A DNA stretch of 64,000 bases, taken from positions 1-64,000 of the forward strand of contig JANNOO010000005.1 in the NCBI GenBank assembly GCA_031399165.1, written 5' to 3'. The DNA is from JAKFWI01 sp031399165. Lineage in GTDB: Bacteria > Pseudomonadota > Alphaproteobacteria > Caulobacterales > Aquidulcibacteraceae. Below, in pieces: positions 27,136 through 36,020 of this stretch (position 1 is its first letter; every line of letters starts with the position of its first letter). Made by a program: the position numbers and the translations under genes. A model generated the notes under the pieces. The model was not told the DNA's origin and did not search any database. It saw nothing but the letters and a program-made list of their open reading frames with translations.

Positions 27136-27990
27136 TCATTTAACGGGCAGTTCCGGCGGCCGCAGGCCGCGGTACAGATATGCCAGCAATCCATTGATCG
27201 CTGGCAATAGCACCAAGTACTGCCCCACCCCGCTAATGAAGCTGAGCACGCCCCGCGCCATTGGCGACGCCCCCGCCTGATCGGTGACGCCCAGCACGCC
27301 GCTGATGACGCCAACGATGAGCCCAAAGGCAAAACTCAGCGGCAACGCGATCAGAATCGTCGCGGCGAAAATGCGCAGCACATTGCCCTTCGTCCACGGC
27401 CAGGTGGAAAAGCCCATGATCCGGCCCTCGCCGATTGTGGCGACCGACACCAAAGTCAACCGCGTGCTGAGCCAAACCAGCACGGCGAATTCGAGCAGAC
27501 CAAGCACCCAAAGCCAGGGCGCGCTGGTCATGATCTGAATCACGGCATCGCGCATGCCGTCCGGATCGTTCTGGTATTCCTCAAGCCGCACGCCCGCATT
27601 GCCCGCCGCGATCACCAGCCCGATCGAGAAAATGAAAAGGGCGACGAGAATGACGATCACGATAAAGAATCCGACCCAGAGCAACGCTCCGAGCAGATTG
27701 GACTCATCCTTGCCCGCTTTCAGCCCGTAAAGGCCCGAAGCATCCTGGCGCACAGCGAGGCGTAGCAGGAAGGCCGAGAAGGCGATGTTGAGCGCCAGGG
27801 AGGCGATGTCCAGCGCGAGCGCCGGCAGATTCATGGCTTCCGCCGGCTCGCCCGGTGATGCCGCCGCCGCCAGCGCGGCGACGGCTGCCGTCAACAGCCC
27901 GGCCGGCGCTATCGTGCGAAAGGAATTGCGCATGAAGTCGAAGCCAGCGCGCGCGCTTTCGACGATGGGCACTCCGCCTTTCGCAGCCAT
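27136..27990 (-). CDS. Multi-pass membrane protein, function unknown
   Basis: The start at 27990 has a strong GGAGGA ribosome site; an in-frame GTG at 28011 would include that site in the coding region. The 284-residue protein has about six hydrophobic segments: PAGLLTAAVAALAAAASPG, LALDIASLALNIAFSAFLL, LLWVGFFIVIVILVALFIFS, WLWVLGLLEFAVLVWL, IFAATILIALPLSFAFGLI and GVGQYLVLLPAINGLLAYLY. The layout recalls YciC/DUF975-type integral membrane proteins, but I cannot assign a function. It is divergent from trmFO with 59 bases between the starts. Confidence 0.72.
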   Translation of the reverse strand: MAAKGGVPIVESARAGFDFMRNSFRTIAPAGLLTAAVAALAAAASPGEPAEAMNLPALALDIASLALNIAFSAFLLRLAVRQDASGLYGLKAGKDESNLLGALLWVGFFIVIVILVALFIFSIGLVIAAGNAGVRLEEYQNDPDGMRDAVIQIMTSAPWLWVLGLLEFAVLVWLSTRLTLVSVATIGEGRIMGFSTWPWTKGNVLRIFAATILIALPLSFAFGLIVGVISGVLGVTDQAGASPMARGVLSFISGVGQYLVLLPAINGLLAYLYRGLRPPELPVK

Positions 27991-28049
27991 ATGCTGTCCT
28001 CCGCTGGCCACTTATGGCGCGTTTCGCGCGTTTATGCGAGAGAGCGGCG

Positions 28050-29444
28050 ATGCGTACACAAAGCGAACCTGTTCACGTCGTCGGCGGCGGCCTTGCCGGT
28101 TCGGAGGCAGCCTGGGCGCTGGCGCGCGCAGGTGTTCGCGTTGTGCTGCATGAGATGCGGCCGCTGGCGATGACACCCGCGCACCAGACGCAGAACCTTG
28201 CCGAACTGGTCTGTTCAAACTCTTTCCGCAGCGATGATGCCGAAGCCAACGCCGTCGGCGTGTTGCACGCCGAATTGCGCAAGGCCGGCTCTGTGATCAT
28301 GCGCGCAGCCGACGCAAACCAGGTGCCGGCAGGTTCGGCGCTGGCGGTGGATCGCGAAGGCTTTTCCGCTGCGGTTACGGCCGCGCTGGAAAGCGAACCG
28401 CTGATCGAGATCCAACGCGGAGAGATTGCCGATATCAACGCGCTGCTCGCCGCCGGCGCGGACAGTGTGATCGTGGCCACAGGCCCGCTGACTTCGCCCG
28501 CCCTGGCCCAAACCATCGGCGCGCTAACCGGCGAAGCTGATCTGGCGTTCTTCGATGCGATTGCGCCGATCGTAAACACAGATAGCATCGACTTTTCGAT
28601 CGCCTGGAAACAATCGCGCTACGACAAGCCGGGGCCCGGCGGCGACAAGGCGGCATACGTGAACTGCCCGCTCGATCGCGAGCAATACGAGGCGTTTGTC
28701 GCCGCGCTGCTCGCTGGTGAGAAAACCGAGTTCAAGGAATGGGAGCGCGACACGCCCTATTTCGAAGGCTGCCTGCCAATCGAGGTGATGGCCGAACGCG
28801 GGCCACAGACGCTGCGCTTCGGACCGATGAAGCCGGTGGGGCTTGACGACCCGCGAACCGGCCGCTGGCCCTACGCCGTCGTGCAATTGCGCCAGGACAA
28901 TGCGCTGGGCACGCTGTTCAATATGGTGGGCTTCCAGACCAAACTGAAGCACGGTGCCCAGTCCGAAATCTTCCGCATCATCCCCGGCCTTCAGAACGCA
29001 ACGTTCGCGCGCCTCGGCGGCATTCACCGCAATACGTTTCTCAATTCGCCGCGGGTGCTGGATGGCGCCCTTCGGCTGAAAGCCGAACCGCGCCTACGCT
29101 TTGCCGGGCAGATCACAGGCGTTGAGGGCTATGTCGAAAGCGCAGCGATGGGCCTTTTGGCTGGCCGCTTTGCAGCCGCCGAGCGCCGCGGCGCGCCGGC
29201 TTCGCCGCCGCCAGAGGTTTCAGCCTTGGGCGCGCTGCTGATCCACGTAACCGGCGGCCATTTGAGCGACGGCAATTCGTTTCAGCCGATGAACGTGAAC
29301 TTCGGCTTGTTCCCGCCGATCGATATTCCGCCTGTGCGCGGGAAGGAGCGCGGTCGCGCGCGCAAACTGGCGTTATCCAGACGCGCGCTCGACGCCGTCG
29401 ATCGTTGGCTGGCCGAGGACGGCGCCGCGATCGCGGCCGAGTGA
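28050..29444 (+). CDS. trmFO: Folate/FAD-dependent tRNA (uracil-54-C5)-methyltransferase
   Basis: TrmFO makes ribothymidine-54 in the T-loop of tRNAs using methylenetetrahydrofolate and FAD. The ATG at 28050 begins a Rossmann dinucleotide-binding site (HVVGGGLAGSEAAWALARAG) typical of the family; the 464 residues also show HEMRPLAMTPAHQT, LVCSNSFRSDD, the conserved cysteine in VNCPLDREQYEAF, YFEGCLPIEVMAERG, GGIHRNTFLNSP and HVTGGH. GAGAG lies upstream of the chosen start. Its stop codon abuts the end of the convergent synthase gene with no gap. Confidence 0.97.
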   Translation: MRTQSEPVHVVGGGLAGSEAAWALARAGVRVVLHEMRPLAMTPAHQTQNLAELVCSNSFRSDDAEANAVGVLHAELRKAGSVIMRAADANQVPAGSALAVDREGFSAAVTAALESEPLIEIQRGEIADINALLAAGADSVIVATGPLTSPALAQTIGALTGEADLAFFDAIAPIVNTDSIDFSIAWKQSRYDKPGPGGDKAAYVNCPLDREQYEAFVAALLAGEKTEFKEWERDTPYFEGCLPIEVMAERGPQTLRFGPMKPVGLDDPRTGRWPYAVVQLRQDNALGTLFNMVGFQTKLKHGAQSEIFRIIPGLQNATFARLGGIHRNTFLNSPRVLDGALRLKAEPRLRFAGQITGVEGYVESAAMGLLAGRFAAAERRGAPASPPPEVSALGALLIHVTGGHLSDGNSFQPMNVNFGLFPPIDIPPVRGKERGRARKLALSRRALDAVDRWLAEDGAAIAAE

Positions 29445-30422
29445 TCAGAACCGGGAAGACGCCGCCGACATGACCAGACGCAATTGACGCTGCAACAGCG
29501 TGATGCGCTTACCCACCTGGCCGAGTTCGATCCGCGATTGCTCACGCATGTAAAGCGGCGTCAGCTTTATATAGCCGATCGCGGGGAACAATTCCTTGTC
29601 CAGTGCGGAAGCGAACCGTCCAAAATTTTTCTGCGCACCGGCCGCGCGGTCAAGCATGGCATGCGCGGCGATCGCGAGTCCGCCGTTCTCCATCTCCGCT
29701 GCTTCAGCGCCAAAAGAGATGTTGGCGCGAAGCGCCCTTGGAAAGAACGTCCGTTGCTGGGCCGTCCATTGCGGCAAATCCCGCAACAGACGCATATAGC
29801 CCCAGGCGCGCGCCGCAGCGTGCAGCGCGGCGGCGCGCTGTTTGGAAATCTCCTGCGCGGGTTGGCAAATCAGCGTCGCCAGCCGCATCATGCCGCCGTC
29901 CGTGGCGTCGATATACGCATCGACATCGGCCCAGGTCTCGAACGGCGCATGACTTAGATCGCAGACGCGCGCGGTGAGCAGCGCGTCGAAAGGCTCAAGC
30001 GGCAGCGCCACCTGATTGCGCAACTCGGCCAGCGCCTTCATCACTGGATGAGCAGGCGTCACGCCGCCAGCGAAGGTCGACTCAACCGCGTCGCGCCACC
30101 ACTGAAGGCGGATTTCGCCAAGATGCGGCTCGCTGACTTTATCCGCCACGCGGGCGACTTCGAGATTGAAGGCGTAGAGCGCGGTCAATCGTTGGCGCAG
30201 CGCCTTCGGCGCAAAGCGGCTGGCCAGCCAACGGTCTTCGTCCTGCCGCCGCACAATACGTTCAAGCGCCGGCTCGGCGAGCGGGCCAAACACTTTAGGG
30301 GACTTAACCGCCTTCAGTTCAGCCACAGCCCCACCGGGGGAGGCAATAGCCTCCACCGGCGGCACGGCTGTCAAACCAGACGCGTCTTTATCAGTGGCGT
30401 AGGTCTCGGTTTCGCTTGTCAT
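29445..30422 (-). CDS. Squalene/phytoene synthase family protein
   Basis: The 325-residue protein matches the trans-isoprenyl diphosphate synthase fold. It has DEDRWLASRFAPKALRQRL, LYAFNLEVARVADKVSEP, LQWWRDAVESTF, DAYIDATDGGMMRLA, and ARAWGYMRLLRDLPQW. The first aspartate-rich metal motif of true squalene/phytoene synthases (DxxxD in the 'YCRxVDDxxD' region) is degenerate here, as in the mitochondrial NDUFAF6-like branch. Synthase activity is therefore uncertain, and an assembly role is an alternative. The gene lies downstream of secDF in this clade's usual order, with a urate-oxidase-N-type gene upstream. Confidence 0.82.
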   Translation of the reverse strand: MTSETETYATDKDASGLTAVPPVEAIASPGGAVAELKAVKSPKVFGPLAEPALERIVRRQDEDRWLASRFAPKALRQRLTALYAFNLEVARVADKVSEPHLGEIRLQWWRDAVESTFAGGVTPAHPVMKALAELRNQVALPLEPFDALLTARVCDLSHAPFETWADVDAYIDATDGGMMRLATLICQPAQEISKQRAAALHAAARAWGYMRLLRDLPQWTAQQRTFFPRALRANISFGAEAAEMENGGLAIAAHAMLDRAAGAQKNFGRFASALDKELFPAIGYIKLTPLYMREQSRIELGQVGKRITLLQRQLRLVMSAASSRF

Positions 30423-30425
30423 CCA

Positions 30426-31052
30426 TCACGCAAAGGCCTGGGCTCCCGTCATTGCAACCAGCATGGGAGCGGACAAGAACGTATTAGTGCGGGAGAACAG
30501 CATCGCTGTACGAGCCGCTTTTGCTTTCACCGCCGCCTCCAGGCTGGCGTTTTCAGCGCCAATGCCAAGCGCCTTTTTCTGGTTGGGCCAAATAACAAAC
30601 CAAACGTTGATGAACATTATTATGGCCAGCCACATGCCTATACCAATGAAGATATGTTTCCTGACTGCAAACTCTTCATTGGCTCCCAGCACAAGCGCTT
30701 GCACCAGATAGCCGTTTACCGTCGCCAGGATTAATCCCGTTACGAGCGTGGCCACCGCACCCCAGCGGAACCAGTAAAGCGCCGCGGGCGCGATTACTTT
30801 TGCTATCGCAGGACCCCGATGTTCCTCGGGTATCTTGGGAACGTTGGGGATTTGCGTGAAATTAAAATAGTAAAGATGGCCGATCCACATGATGCCGGAG
30901 AGCACGTGGAGCCAGCGGAACACGGGGTCCCAGAACAGCTGACTATCGGGGCCAAGGCCCGCGACGCCGGTCCACATATACAGCAGGAACAGTGCGCCCG
31001 CCGCCAGCGCGCCCCAAGCTACATAACGAATATTGGCCAGAATGTTTCCCAT
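30426..31052 (-). CDS. Urate-oxidase-N-type (PuuD-like) membrane protein without cytochrome domain
   Basis: This 208-residue integral membrane protein has the helix FRWLHVLSGIMWIGHLYYFN with two histidines typical of haem-binding membrane proteins. Further segments are WFRWGAVATLVTGLILATVN, FIGIGMWLAIIMFINVWFVI and a short C-terminal helix. It resembles the membrane domain of the cytochrome-linked urate hydroxylase PuuD, but the C-terminal cytochrome c part of that enzyme is absent, so a urate reaction should not be assumed. The ATG at 31052 follows GGAGGGCG. It lies between secF and the isoprenoid-synthase-like gene, all on the minus strand. Confidence 0.75.
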   Translation of the reverse strand: MGNILANIRYVAWGALAAGALFLLYMWTGVAGLGPDSQLFWDPVFRWLHVLSGIMWIGHLYYFNFTQIPNVPKIPEEHRGPAIAKVIAPAALYWFRWGAVATLVTGLILATVNGYLVQALVLGANEEFAVRKHIFIGIGMWLAIIMFINVWFVIWPNQKKALGIGAENASLEAAVKAKAARTAMLFSRTNTFLSAPMLVAMTGAQAFA

Positions 31053-31098
31053 CACGCCCTCCAGTCGGCGCGGGATATACGCTGCTTCGCCCCCGCGG

Positions 31099-32064
31099 TC
31101 AGCCCGCCTTTTGAGGCGCCGGCTCTTCGCTGGCGAGCTTCTCGCCGCGTTTTCCGCTCAAAAGGAGAATCGATGGCGCCGCCACGTAGATCGAAGAATA
31201 CGTGCCGACCACGATGCCGAAGATCATCGCGACCGAAAAGGCGAACAGCGCATCGCCGCCAAATATCGCCATCACGACCAGCGCCATCACGCCGGTAATG
31301 CCGGTAATGATAGTACGCGAGAGCGTTTCGTTGACCGACAGGTCGATGATTTCCCGCAACGGCACTTTCTTGAACTTGCGCATATTCTCGCGCACCCGGT
31401 CCAGCACCACGATCTTGTCGTTGATTGAATAGCCGATGATCGTAAGGATCGAACCCACCGCCGTAAGCGTGAATTCCATCTGGGTAATCGCGAAAAGTCC
31501 AAAAGTGAGCAGCACGTCGTGCGCAAGGGCCAGCACAGCCGCGAGACCAAAAGTGAGGCCGAAACGAAACCAGATATAGAGCAGCATAAGCCCGATGCCG
31601 CAGAGCAGAGCCGCTACGCCCTTACCCAGCAACTCACCGGAAACCTTCGGACCCACAACCTCCGTGCGAGGAAAGCGCACGCCTCCAAATTCATTAGCAA
31701 GGCGCGTTTTGACATTGTCCACCGCTGCTGCGGCGTCAGCGGCGGGCGGGGTTTCGAACCTGATCATGGCTGAGCGCACGTCGCCAAACGCCTGAACCTG
31801 AACGTCGCCAATATCCATAGCGCCAAGCACGTCGCGCGCGCGGGCCAGGTCAATATGATTGTCGCTGTCGAGTTCCAACACGGTGCCGCCCCGGAAATCG
31901 ACTCCGCAATTAAGCCCGCCGCACGGAGGTTGGAATGGAACCAACGTCAGATATAGCGACGCCGCGCACAGGATCGCCGAAATCGCACAGAGTACGGGCG
32001 CCAACGCGACGAACCTGAGGTTCGTTTGCTGCGGCAGAAACTTAATCAGCGGCCAACCGGACAT
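31099..32064 (-). CDS. secF: Protein translocase subunit SecF
   Basis: SecF works with SecD to drive late protein export through SecYEG using the proton gradient. The 321 residues have six membrane segments and the conserved GLNCGVDFRGGTVLELDSD near the periplasmic start, then VGPKVSGELLGKG, YIWFRFGLTFGLAAVLALAH and GYSINDKIVVLDRVRENMR, and finally TLSRTIITG. Length is normal. It begins 9 bases after secD and forms the standard yajC-secD-secF operon on the minus strand. Confidence 0.97.
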   Translation of the reverse strand: MSGWPLIKFLPQQTNLRFVALAPVLCAISAILCAASLYLTLVPFQPPCGGLNCGVDFRGGTVLELDSDNHIDLARARDVLGAMDIGDVQVQAFGDVRSAMIRFETPPAADAAAAVDNVKTRLANEFGGVRFPRTEVVGPKVSGELLGKGVAALLCGIGLMLLYIWFRFGLTFGLAAVLALAHDVLLTFGLFAITQMEFTLTAVGSILTIIGYSINDKIVVLDRVRENMRKFKKVPLREIIDLSVNETLSRTIITGITGVMALVVMAIFGGDALFAFSVAMIFGIVVGTYSSIYVAAPSILLLSGKRGEKLASEEPAPQKAG

Positions 32065-32073
32065 GGGGCGATC

Positions 32074-33699
32074 CTAGGCTATCGGCAATGTCTTGGGGCG
32101 TACCGTGCGGAACCACCACGCCAGCAAAACTTGGGTGATCAGCACGGCGGTGAAAACAGAGGTGAACACGCCGATTGTCAGGGTCCACGCAAAGCCCTTT
32201 ACCGGCCCGGAAGGCGCCAGCGCTAGCATGATCAATGCTGCGCCAAGGTGCGTGATGTTAGCATCGAAAATCGTGATCATCGCGCGACTAAAGCCGGCGT
32301 CGATGGCCAGCGCCGGCGAGCGTCCGCCGCGAACTTCATCGCGAATGCGTTCGTAGATCAGAACGTTGGCGTCGAGCGCGACCGCTAGCGTAAGAATGAG
32401 TCCCGCCACGCCCGGTAAGGTCAAAGACGCGCCCGTGGCGGACATCGCCGCAAGCACCATGACCCCGTTGATGATGATACCGATGACTGAAATGCCGCCG
32501 AAAAGGAGGCCGTAAGCCAGAACCATGAAGGTAAGCACGACTACGAACGCCAGCGCCGTTGAAATCTGGCCGGCCTCGATCGCGTCCTGACCCAATTCAG
32601 CGCCTACTGTGCGCTGTTCGACGACCGTGAGCGGCGCTGGCAATGCGCCGGCGCGGAGCAGGGTTGAGAGCTCGTTCGCGGTCTCAATGGTGAAGCCGCC
32701 TTCGATCTGGCCGTTGCCGCCGCAGATCGGACTACGCATGGTCGGCGCGGTGATTACCACGCCATCAAGTGCGACGGCGAAACGCTGCCCGATATTTTGC
32801 GTAGTGACCTGACAGAAAATCCTGGAACCGCGTGAATTGAAGCGCAGCGTTACAATCGGCGTTTGGGTCTGTTGGTCGAACGCGGGCTGAGCGTCAGTGA
32901 GATCGTCGCCGGTGAGCAGCGCCCGGTTCCGCACCGCTACAAACGGCTCGCGCGGATCGTCCTGCGGCAGCACGCTCGACCCTGGTGGGGCCCGGCCAAC
33001 GGCCAGGTCCGCCGCCGAAACGCTGGCGTCGTGCATGTGAAAGGTCATTTTTGCAGTTTTTCCGATCCGGGCCTTCAACGCCTCAGGATCGCTCATGCCG
33101 GGAGCCTGAATGTTGATGCGATCAGCCCCTTGCCGCTGGATGGAGATTTCGCTCGTTCCCAATTCGTCGATCCGCCTTCCGATGACCTCCATCGAGCGCG
33201 TGATTGCATCGGTAGCCTGCTTATCCAGCCCGGCGCGCGTCATGCGCGCTTCGACGTATCCGTCGGGCGAAAGCGAGATGGAAAAATCCGGGTCGGTCGC
33301 TCCGCCCATCGCCAGCGCGGCCGCAGAGGGCTCATGCAGCTTTTTGATCGCATCAAGCGCCCGTTGCTGATCAGACGCTTCGAGCGGCTTCAGCCGCGCC
33401 GCGTCGCCGGAAACACCGCGGCCCGTATGGCGGATGGCCGGTCGAACCTCGCTAAGCGCGCGGGCCATATTGTCGACCTCGGTCTCCAACCGCTCCTTCT
33501 GCAGCGCGACCAGGTCGACCTCATAAAGCAAATAAGAGCCGCCGCGCAGATCGAGGCCGAGATTGACCGGCTTGTTCGGCAGAAAGCCGGGAAGGTTGGC
33601 GCGCATCTGCTCTGAAAGGACGTTCGGCAACGCAAACAGGATGGCGAGCACACTCGCCACAATCACCGCCAGAAGGCGCCACCGCGAAACGTGGAGCAT
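32074..33699 (-). CDS. secD: Protein translocase subunit SecD
   Basis: A 541-residue export-motor subunit. The start at 33699 (MLHVSRWRLLAVIVASVLAI) follows the yajC stop by a single base; the frame extends upstream but only inside yajC. The sequence shows the N-terminal membrane helix, LGLDLRGGSYLLYEVD, the large periplasmic P1 domain including IGRRIDELGTSEISIQRQG and NIQAPGMSDPEALK, and a C-terminal five-helix domain with ALDANVLIYERIRDEVRGG. The proton-relay aspartate is in the last motif. The periplasmic copy of the GG motif and the family length are normal. Confidence 0.97.
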   Translation of the reverse strand: MLHVSRWRLLAVIVASVLAILFALPNVLSEQMRANLPGFLPNKPVNLGLDLRGGSYLLYEVDLVALQKERLETEVDNMARALSEVRPAIRHTGRGVSGDAARLKPLEASDQQRALDAIKKLHEPSAAALAMGGATDPDFSISLSPDGYVEARMTRAGLDKQATDAITRSMEVIGRRIDELGTSEISIQRQGADRINIQAPGMSDPEALKARIGKTAKMTFHMHDASVSAADLAVGRAPPGSSVLPQDDPREPFVAVRNRALLTGDDLTDAQPAFDQQTQTPIVTLRFNSRGSRIFCQVTTQNIGQRFAVALDGVVITAPTMRSPICGGNGQIEGGFTIETANELSTLLRAGALPAPLTVVEQRTVGAELGQDAIEAGQISTALAFVVVLTFMVLAYGLLFGGISVIGIIINGVMVLAAMSATGASLTLPGVAGLILTLAVALDANVLIYERIRDEVRGGRSPALAIDAGFSRAMITIFDANITHLGAALIMLALAPSGPVKGFAWTLTIGVFTSVFTAVLITQVLLAWWFRTVRPKTLPIA

Positions 33700-33700
33700 C

Positions 33701-34069
33701 TCACTGGGCCGTTTTGGCCGGCTTGGTATCGTTAGCCGGAGCGGGCTCGCCCTTATTGCGTACTTCCGCGATCGAGCCCCGCAGTAGCCGGACCTCGACG
33801 TTCGGCGATAGCTCAACGCGGACTTCATCGTCCGCGACGCTCTTGACCTTACCTATGAGGCCGCCGGCGCTGACGATCGTATCGCCCTTGCGCACCGCGC
33901 CAATCATATCCTGATGCGCCTTTAGGCGGCGCTGCTGCGGCCGGATGAGCAGGAAATAGAACACCGGCAGCACGAGCAGCAGCGGCGCCATTTGAAGAAA
34001 TACGGCCTCAAGGCCCACCGGACCAGCGGCAGGAGCTGCCTGCGCGAACGCATCTGCAACGAAAAACAT
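33701..34069 (-). CDS. yajC: Preprotein translocase accessory subunit YajC
   Basis: A 122-residue single-pass membrane protein of the SecDF-YajC complex. The start at 34069 begins MFFVADAFAQ; the helix is VFLQMAPLLLVLPVFYFLLI, followed by the hallmark RPQQRRLKAHQDMIGAVRKGD and VSAGGLIGKV. The C-terminal tail (PAPANDTKPAKTAQ) is flexible. The open frame continues upstream for over 140 codons without family content, so the shorter start is used. It diverges from the DUF815 ATPase across about 120 bases that should hold both promoters. Confidence 0.95.
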   Translation of the reverse strand: MFFVADAFAQAAPAAGPVGLEAVFLQMAPLLLVLPVFYFLLIRPQQRRLKAHQDMIGAVRKGDTIVSAGGLIGKVKSVADDEVRVELSPNVEVRLLRGSIAEVRNKGEPAPANDTKPAKTAQ

Positions 34070-34190
34070 GCCCTCTCCCTGGCGCCCGCATCGCACAAAA
34101 GGCGCTTGGCCGGGCGCGGCGGCGCGGACTATAGGGCCGGGCCGCGCCTTTGCAATCGGGCCAAGGGCGGGCTGGAAACCGCTCCGCCCT

Positions 34191-35045
34191 ATGCTTCCCG
34201 CGCCCGAATCGAACGAAACCTTCCTGGCGCGGATCGCCGCGGCGTTGGATCGCATCGCGCCGCCCCCGCCGGGCCCTGCTGATCTAAGCTCTGCGGAGGC
34301 TTTTGTGTGGCGCCCGGCCGCCGGCGGCCTAAGGCCGGTCGAAAAACCATCACGCGTGCCGCTAGACCTCATCCTCGGCGCGGACCGCCAACGCGACGCC
34401 ATCGTCGCCAACACGAGGCGGTTCGCCGCCGGGGCGCCGGCCAACAACGCCTTGCTCTGGGGCGCACGCGGCACGGGCAAGAGCGCGCTGATCAAGGCCG
34501 TTCACGCAAATATCGCGGTTCAAGAACCCAAGTTGAAACTCGTCGAGATCGCGCGCGGTGATCTGCCGCGTCTGGCGGCCCTGCTGTCGGCGCTGGAGCA
34601 AGGGGATGCGCGCAGCATATTGTTTATCGACGACCTCAGCTTCGAGCAGGAGGACGAAGGTCTGCGCGCGCTGAAGCCGGTGCTAGATGGCGGCGTCGCG
34701 GGCAGGCCACATAACGTGATCATCTACGCCACATCGAACCGGCGCCATTTGGTCGCGCGCGATTCGCACGAAAACGATCCGGGCGATCTCATGTGGGCAG
34801 ACACAGCCGAAGAGCGGCTGTCCCTGGCCGATCGTTTCGGTCTCTGGCTCGGTTTTCACGCGATGGATCAGGAGCTGTATCTGGCGATCGTTCGCGGCTA
34901 CGCGGCGCGCTTTGGATTGACCGGCGAAGACCTCGAAGCGCGGGCGTTGACGTGGAGCCGCCAACGCGGCGCACGCTCGGGGCGCACGGCGTGGCAGTTC
35001 ATTCTCGATATGGCAGCCGCGCAGGACAAGCCGATCGCGTTCTAG
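34191..35045 (+). CDS. DUF815-family P-loop ATPase
   Basis: The 284-residue AAA-like ATPase has Walker A GARGTGKSALIKAV at about residues 91-98 and Walker B SILFIDDLSFE. It also has the arginine-containing sensor-like stretch IYATSNRRHLVARD and LWADTAEERLSLADRFGLW-type motifs. This combination is the DUF815 family, whose cellular role is not defined. The start at 34191 (MLPAPESNETFL) is preferred to 34068, which would overlap the yajC promoter and start. A location beside yajC-secDF is usual in alphaproteobacteria. It converges on pcm with a 4-base overlap. Confidence 0.88.
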   Translation: MLPAPESNETFLARIAAALDRIAPPPPGPADLSSAEAFVWRPAAGGLRPVEKPSRVPLDLILGADRQRDAIVANTRRFAAGAPANNALLWGARGTGKSALIKAVHANIAVQEPKLKLVEIARGDLPRLAALLSALEQGDARSILFIDDLSFEQEDEGLRALKPVLDGGVAGRPHNVIIYATSNRRHLVARDSHENDPGDLMWADTAEERLSLADRFGLWLGFHAMDQELYLAIVRGYAARFGLTGEDLEARALTWSRQRGARSGRTAWQFILDMAAAQDKPIAF

Positions 35046-35674
35046 TCGGCCAAGCCTTTCTCGATTGGTGCAAATCGCGCGGCGCCGAAGCTGCGCGCAG
35101 AAAAGGCGCCGTCGAGGCCGCGCTTGACCAGGACGATGCGCTGGCCCCGCTCATCCTCGACTGGCGCGACCATGACGCCGCCTGTCTTCAACTGATTCAG
35201 CAATGCGGGGTATTCCTCACGGACGGCGGCGTTAACGATCACGTGCGTATAGGGCGCGCTATCGGGCCAGCCGAGCGTGCCGTCTGCGCAATAGGCGTCG
35301 GCCAAACCATAGGCGCGCGTGCGCAGTTTTTCGCGCGCGGCAGCTACCAGGCTGGCGCGGCGTTCCAGGCTGATAACCCGGGCGCAGAGCCGCGACAGCA
35401 CCGCGCTTTGCCAGCCCGAGCCAAGCCCGATCTCCAGCACGACATCCTCGCCGCCAGGCGCGAGTGCGGCCAGCATGCGTGCGACATCGGAAGGCGCCGT
35501 TACTTCGCCGCCGCCCGGCAGAGGCAGCGGCGTGTCGGCCCAACCCTGGCTAGCAAGAGGCTGTTCAACAAAATCGGCGCGAGGCGTCCGCTCGATCGCA
35601 GCGAGGATGCGGCCGTCCGTGACGCCTTTCTGGCGTAGCTCCAGAATGAGGCGCATGCGCGCGTCGTCGCTCAC
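35042..35674 (-). CDS. pcm: Protein-L-isoaspartate O-methyltransferase
   Basis: Pcm methylates isoaspartyl residues in damaged proteins using S-adenosylmethionine. The 210-residue protein shows RILAAIERTPRADFVEQP, the substrate-loop SDVARMLAAL, and the methyltransferase motif I VLEIGLGSGWQSAVLS. VISLERRASLVAAAREKL and AYCADGTLGWPDSAPYTHVI follow. The SAM-binding motif has GLGSGWQ rather than the more common GTGSGY, so I call the family with confidence but the exact substrate less so. It lies 37 bases downstream of a 54-residue gene on the same strand. Confidence 0.9.
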   Translation of the reverse strand: MSDDARMRLILELRQKGVTDGRILAAIERTPRADFVEQPLASQGWADTPLPLPGGGEVTAPSDVARMLAALAPGGEDVVLEIGLGSGWQSAVLSRLCARVISLERRASLVAAAREKLRTRAYGLADAYCADGTLGWPDSAPYTHVIVNAAVREEYPALLNQLKTGGVMVAPVEDERGQRIVLVKRGLDGAFSARSFGAARFAPIEKGLAD

Positions 35675-35711
35675 CTCTGATCCCCCGCCAGACGCGGGGT
35701 AGCAGCCGCGT

Positions 35712-35876
35712 TCAGGCCCAGAACTTATAGGCGAGCGCCGCCATGCCGACGAGAGCGAGCGGCGTCAAAATCTGGTTCGCAAGCCCGGCTAGGCGCCGGC
35801 GCTCGTGATCAGGCAAGGCGCTGAGCATGAGCGCACGGCCGAAAAACTGAATGACGGCGACGGAATATTGAGCCAC
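35712..35876 (-). CDS. Small 54-residue protein with C-terminal hydrophobic helix
   Basis: A GTG at 35876 opens a 54-codon frame: VAQYSVAVIQFFGRALMLSA, then LPDHERRRLAGLANQILTPL, then ALVGMAALAYKFWA. There is no ATG in the frame, which ends in TGA at 35712-35714. AAGGGG lies about 10 bases upstream of the start. The C-terminal third is hydrophobic and could be a single membrane segment. A perfect TTAA-N7-TTAAC motif (CtrA-type) lies 45 bases upstream. It is the only gene candidate between pcm and tesB, and I do not recognise it. Coding status rests on composition, the ribosome site and the regulatory motif. Confidence 0.55.
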   Translation of the reverse strand: MAQYSVAVIQFFGRALMLSALPDHERRRLAGLANQILTPLALVGMAALAYKFWA

Positions 35877-35920
35877 GCGGCGAGCCCCTTCGTTGGTGAA
35901 GCTATGGTTAACGCCGCCGG

Positions 35921-35936
35921 TTAATGATCAATTAAC
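35921..35936. promoter_or_regulatory. CtrA-type binding site
   Basis: TTAA-TGATCAA-TTAAC matches the CtrA recognition sequence TTAA-N7-TTAAC. A further TTAAC lies at 35909-35913. It is upstream of the 54-residue gene and pcm, on the side expected for their promoter. CtrA is the cell-cycle master regulator in this group. Confidence 0.6.
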
Positions 35937-36020
35937 TCGCCTGGCCTTCACGACGAAAAAGCAAGAACAGGGCCGCGCTGTGTACCCGGACGCCAGACCC
36001 CCGTCCTGTCGGTGTGTAGA

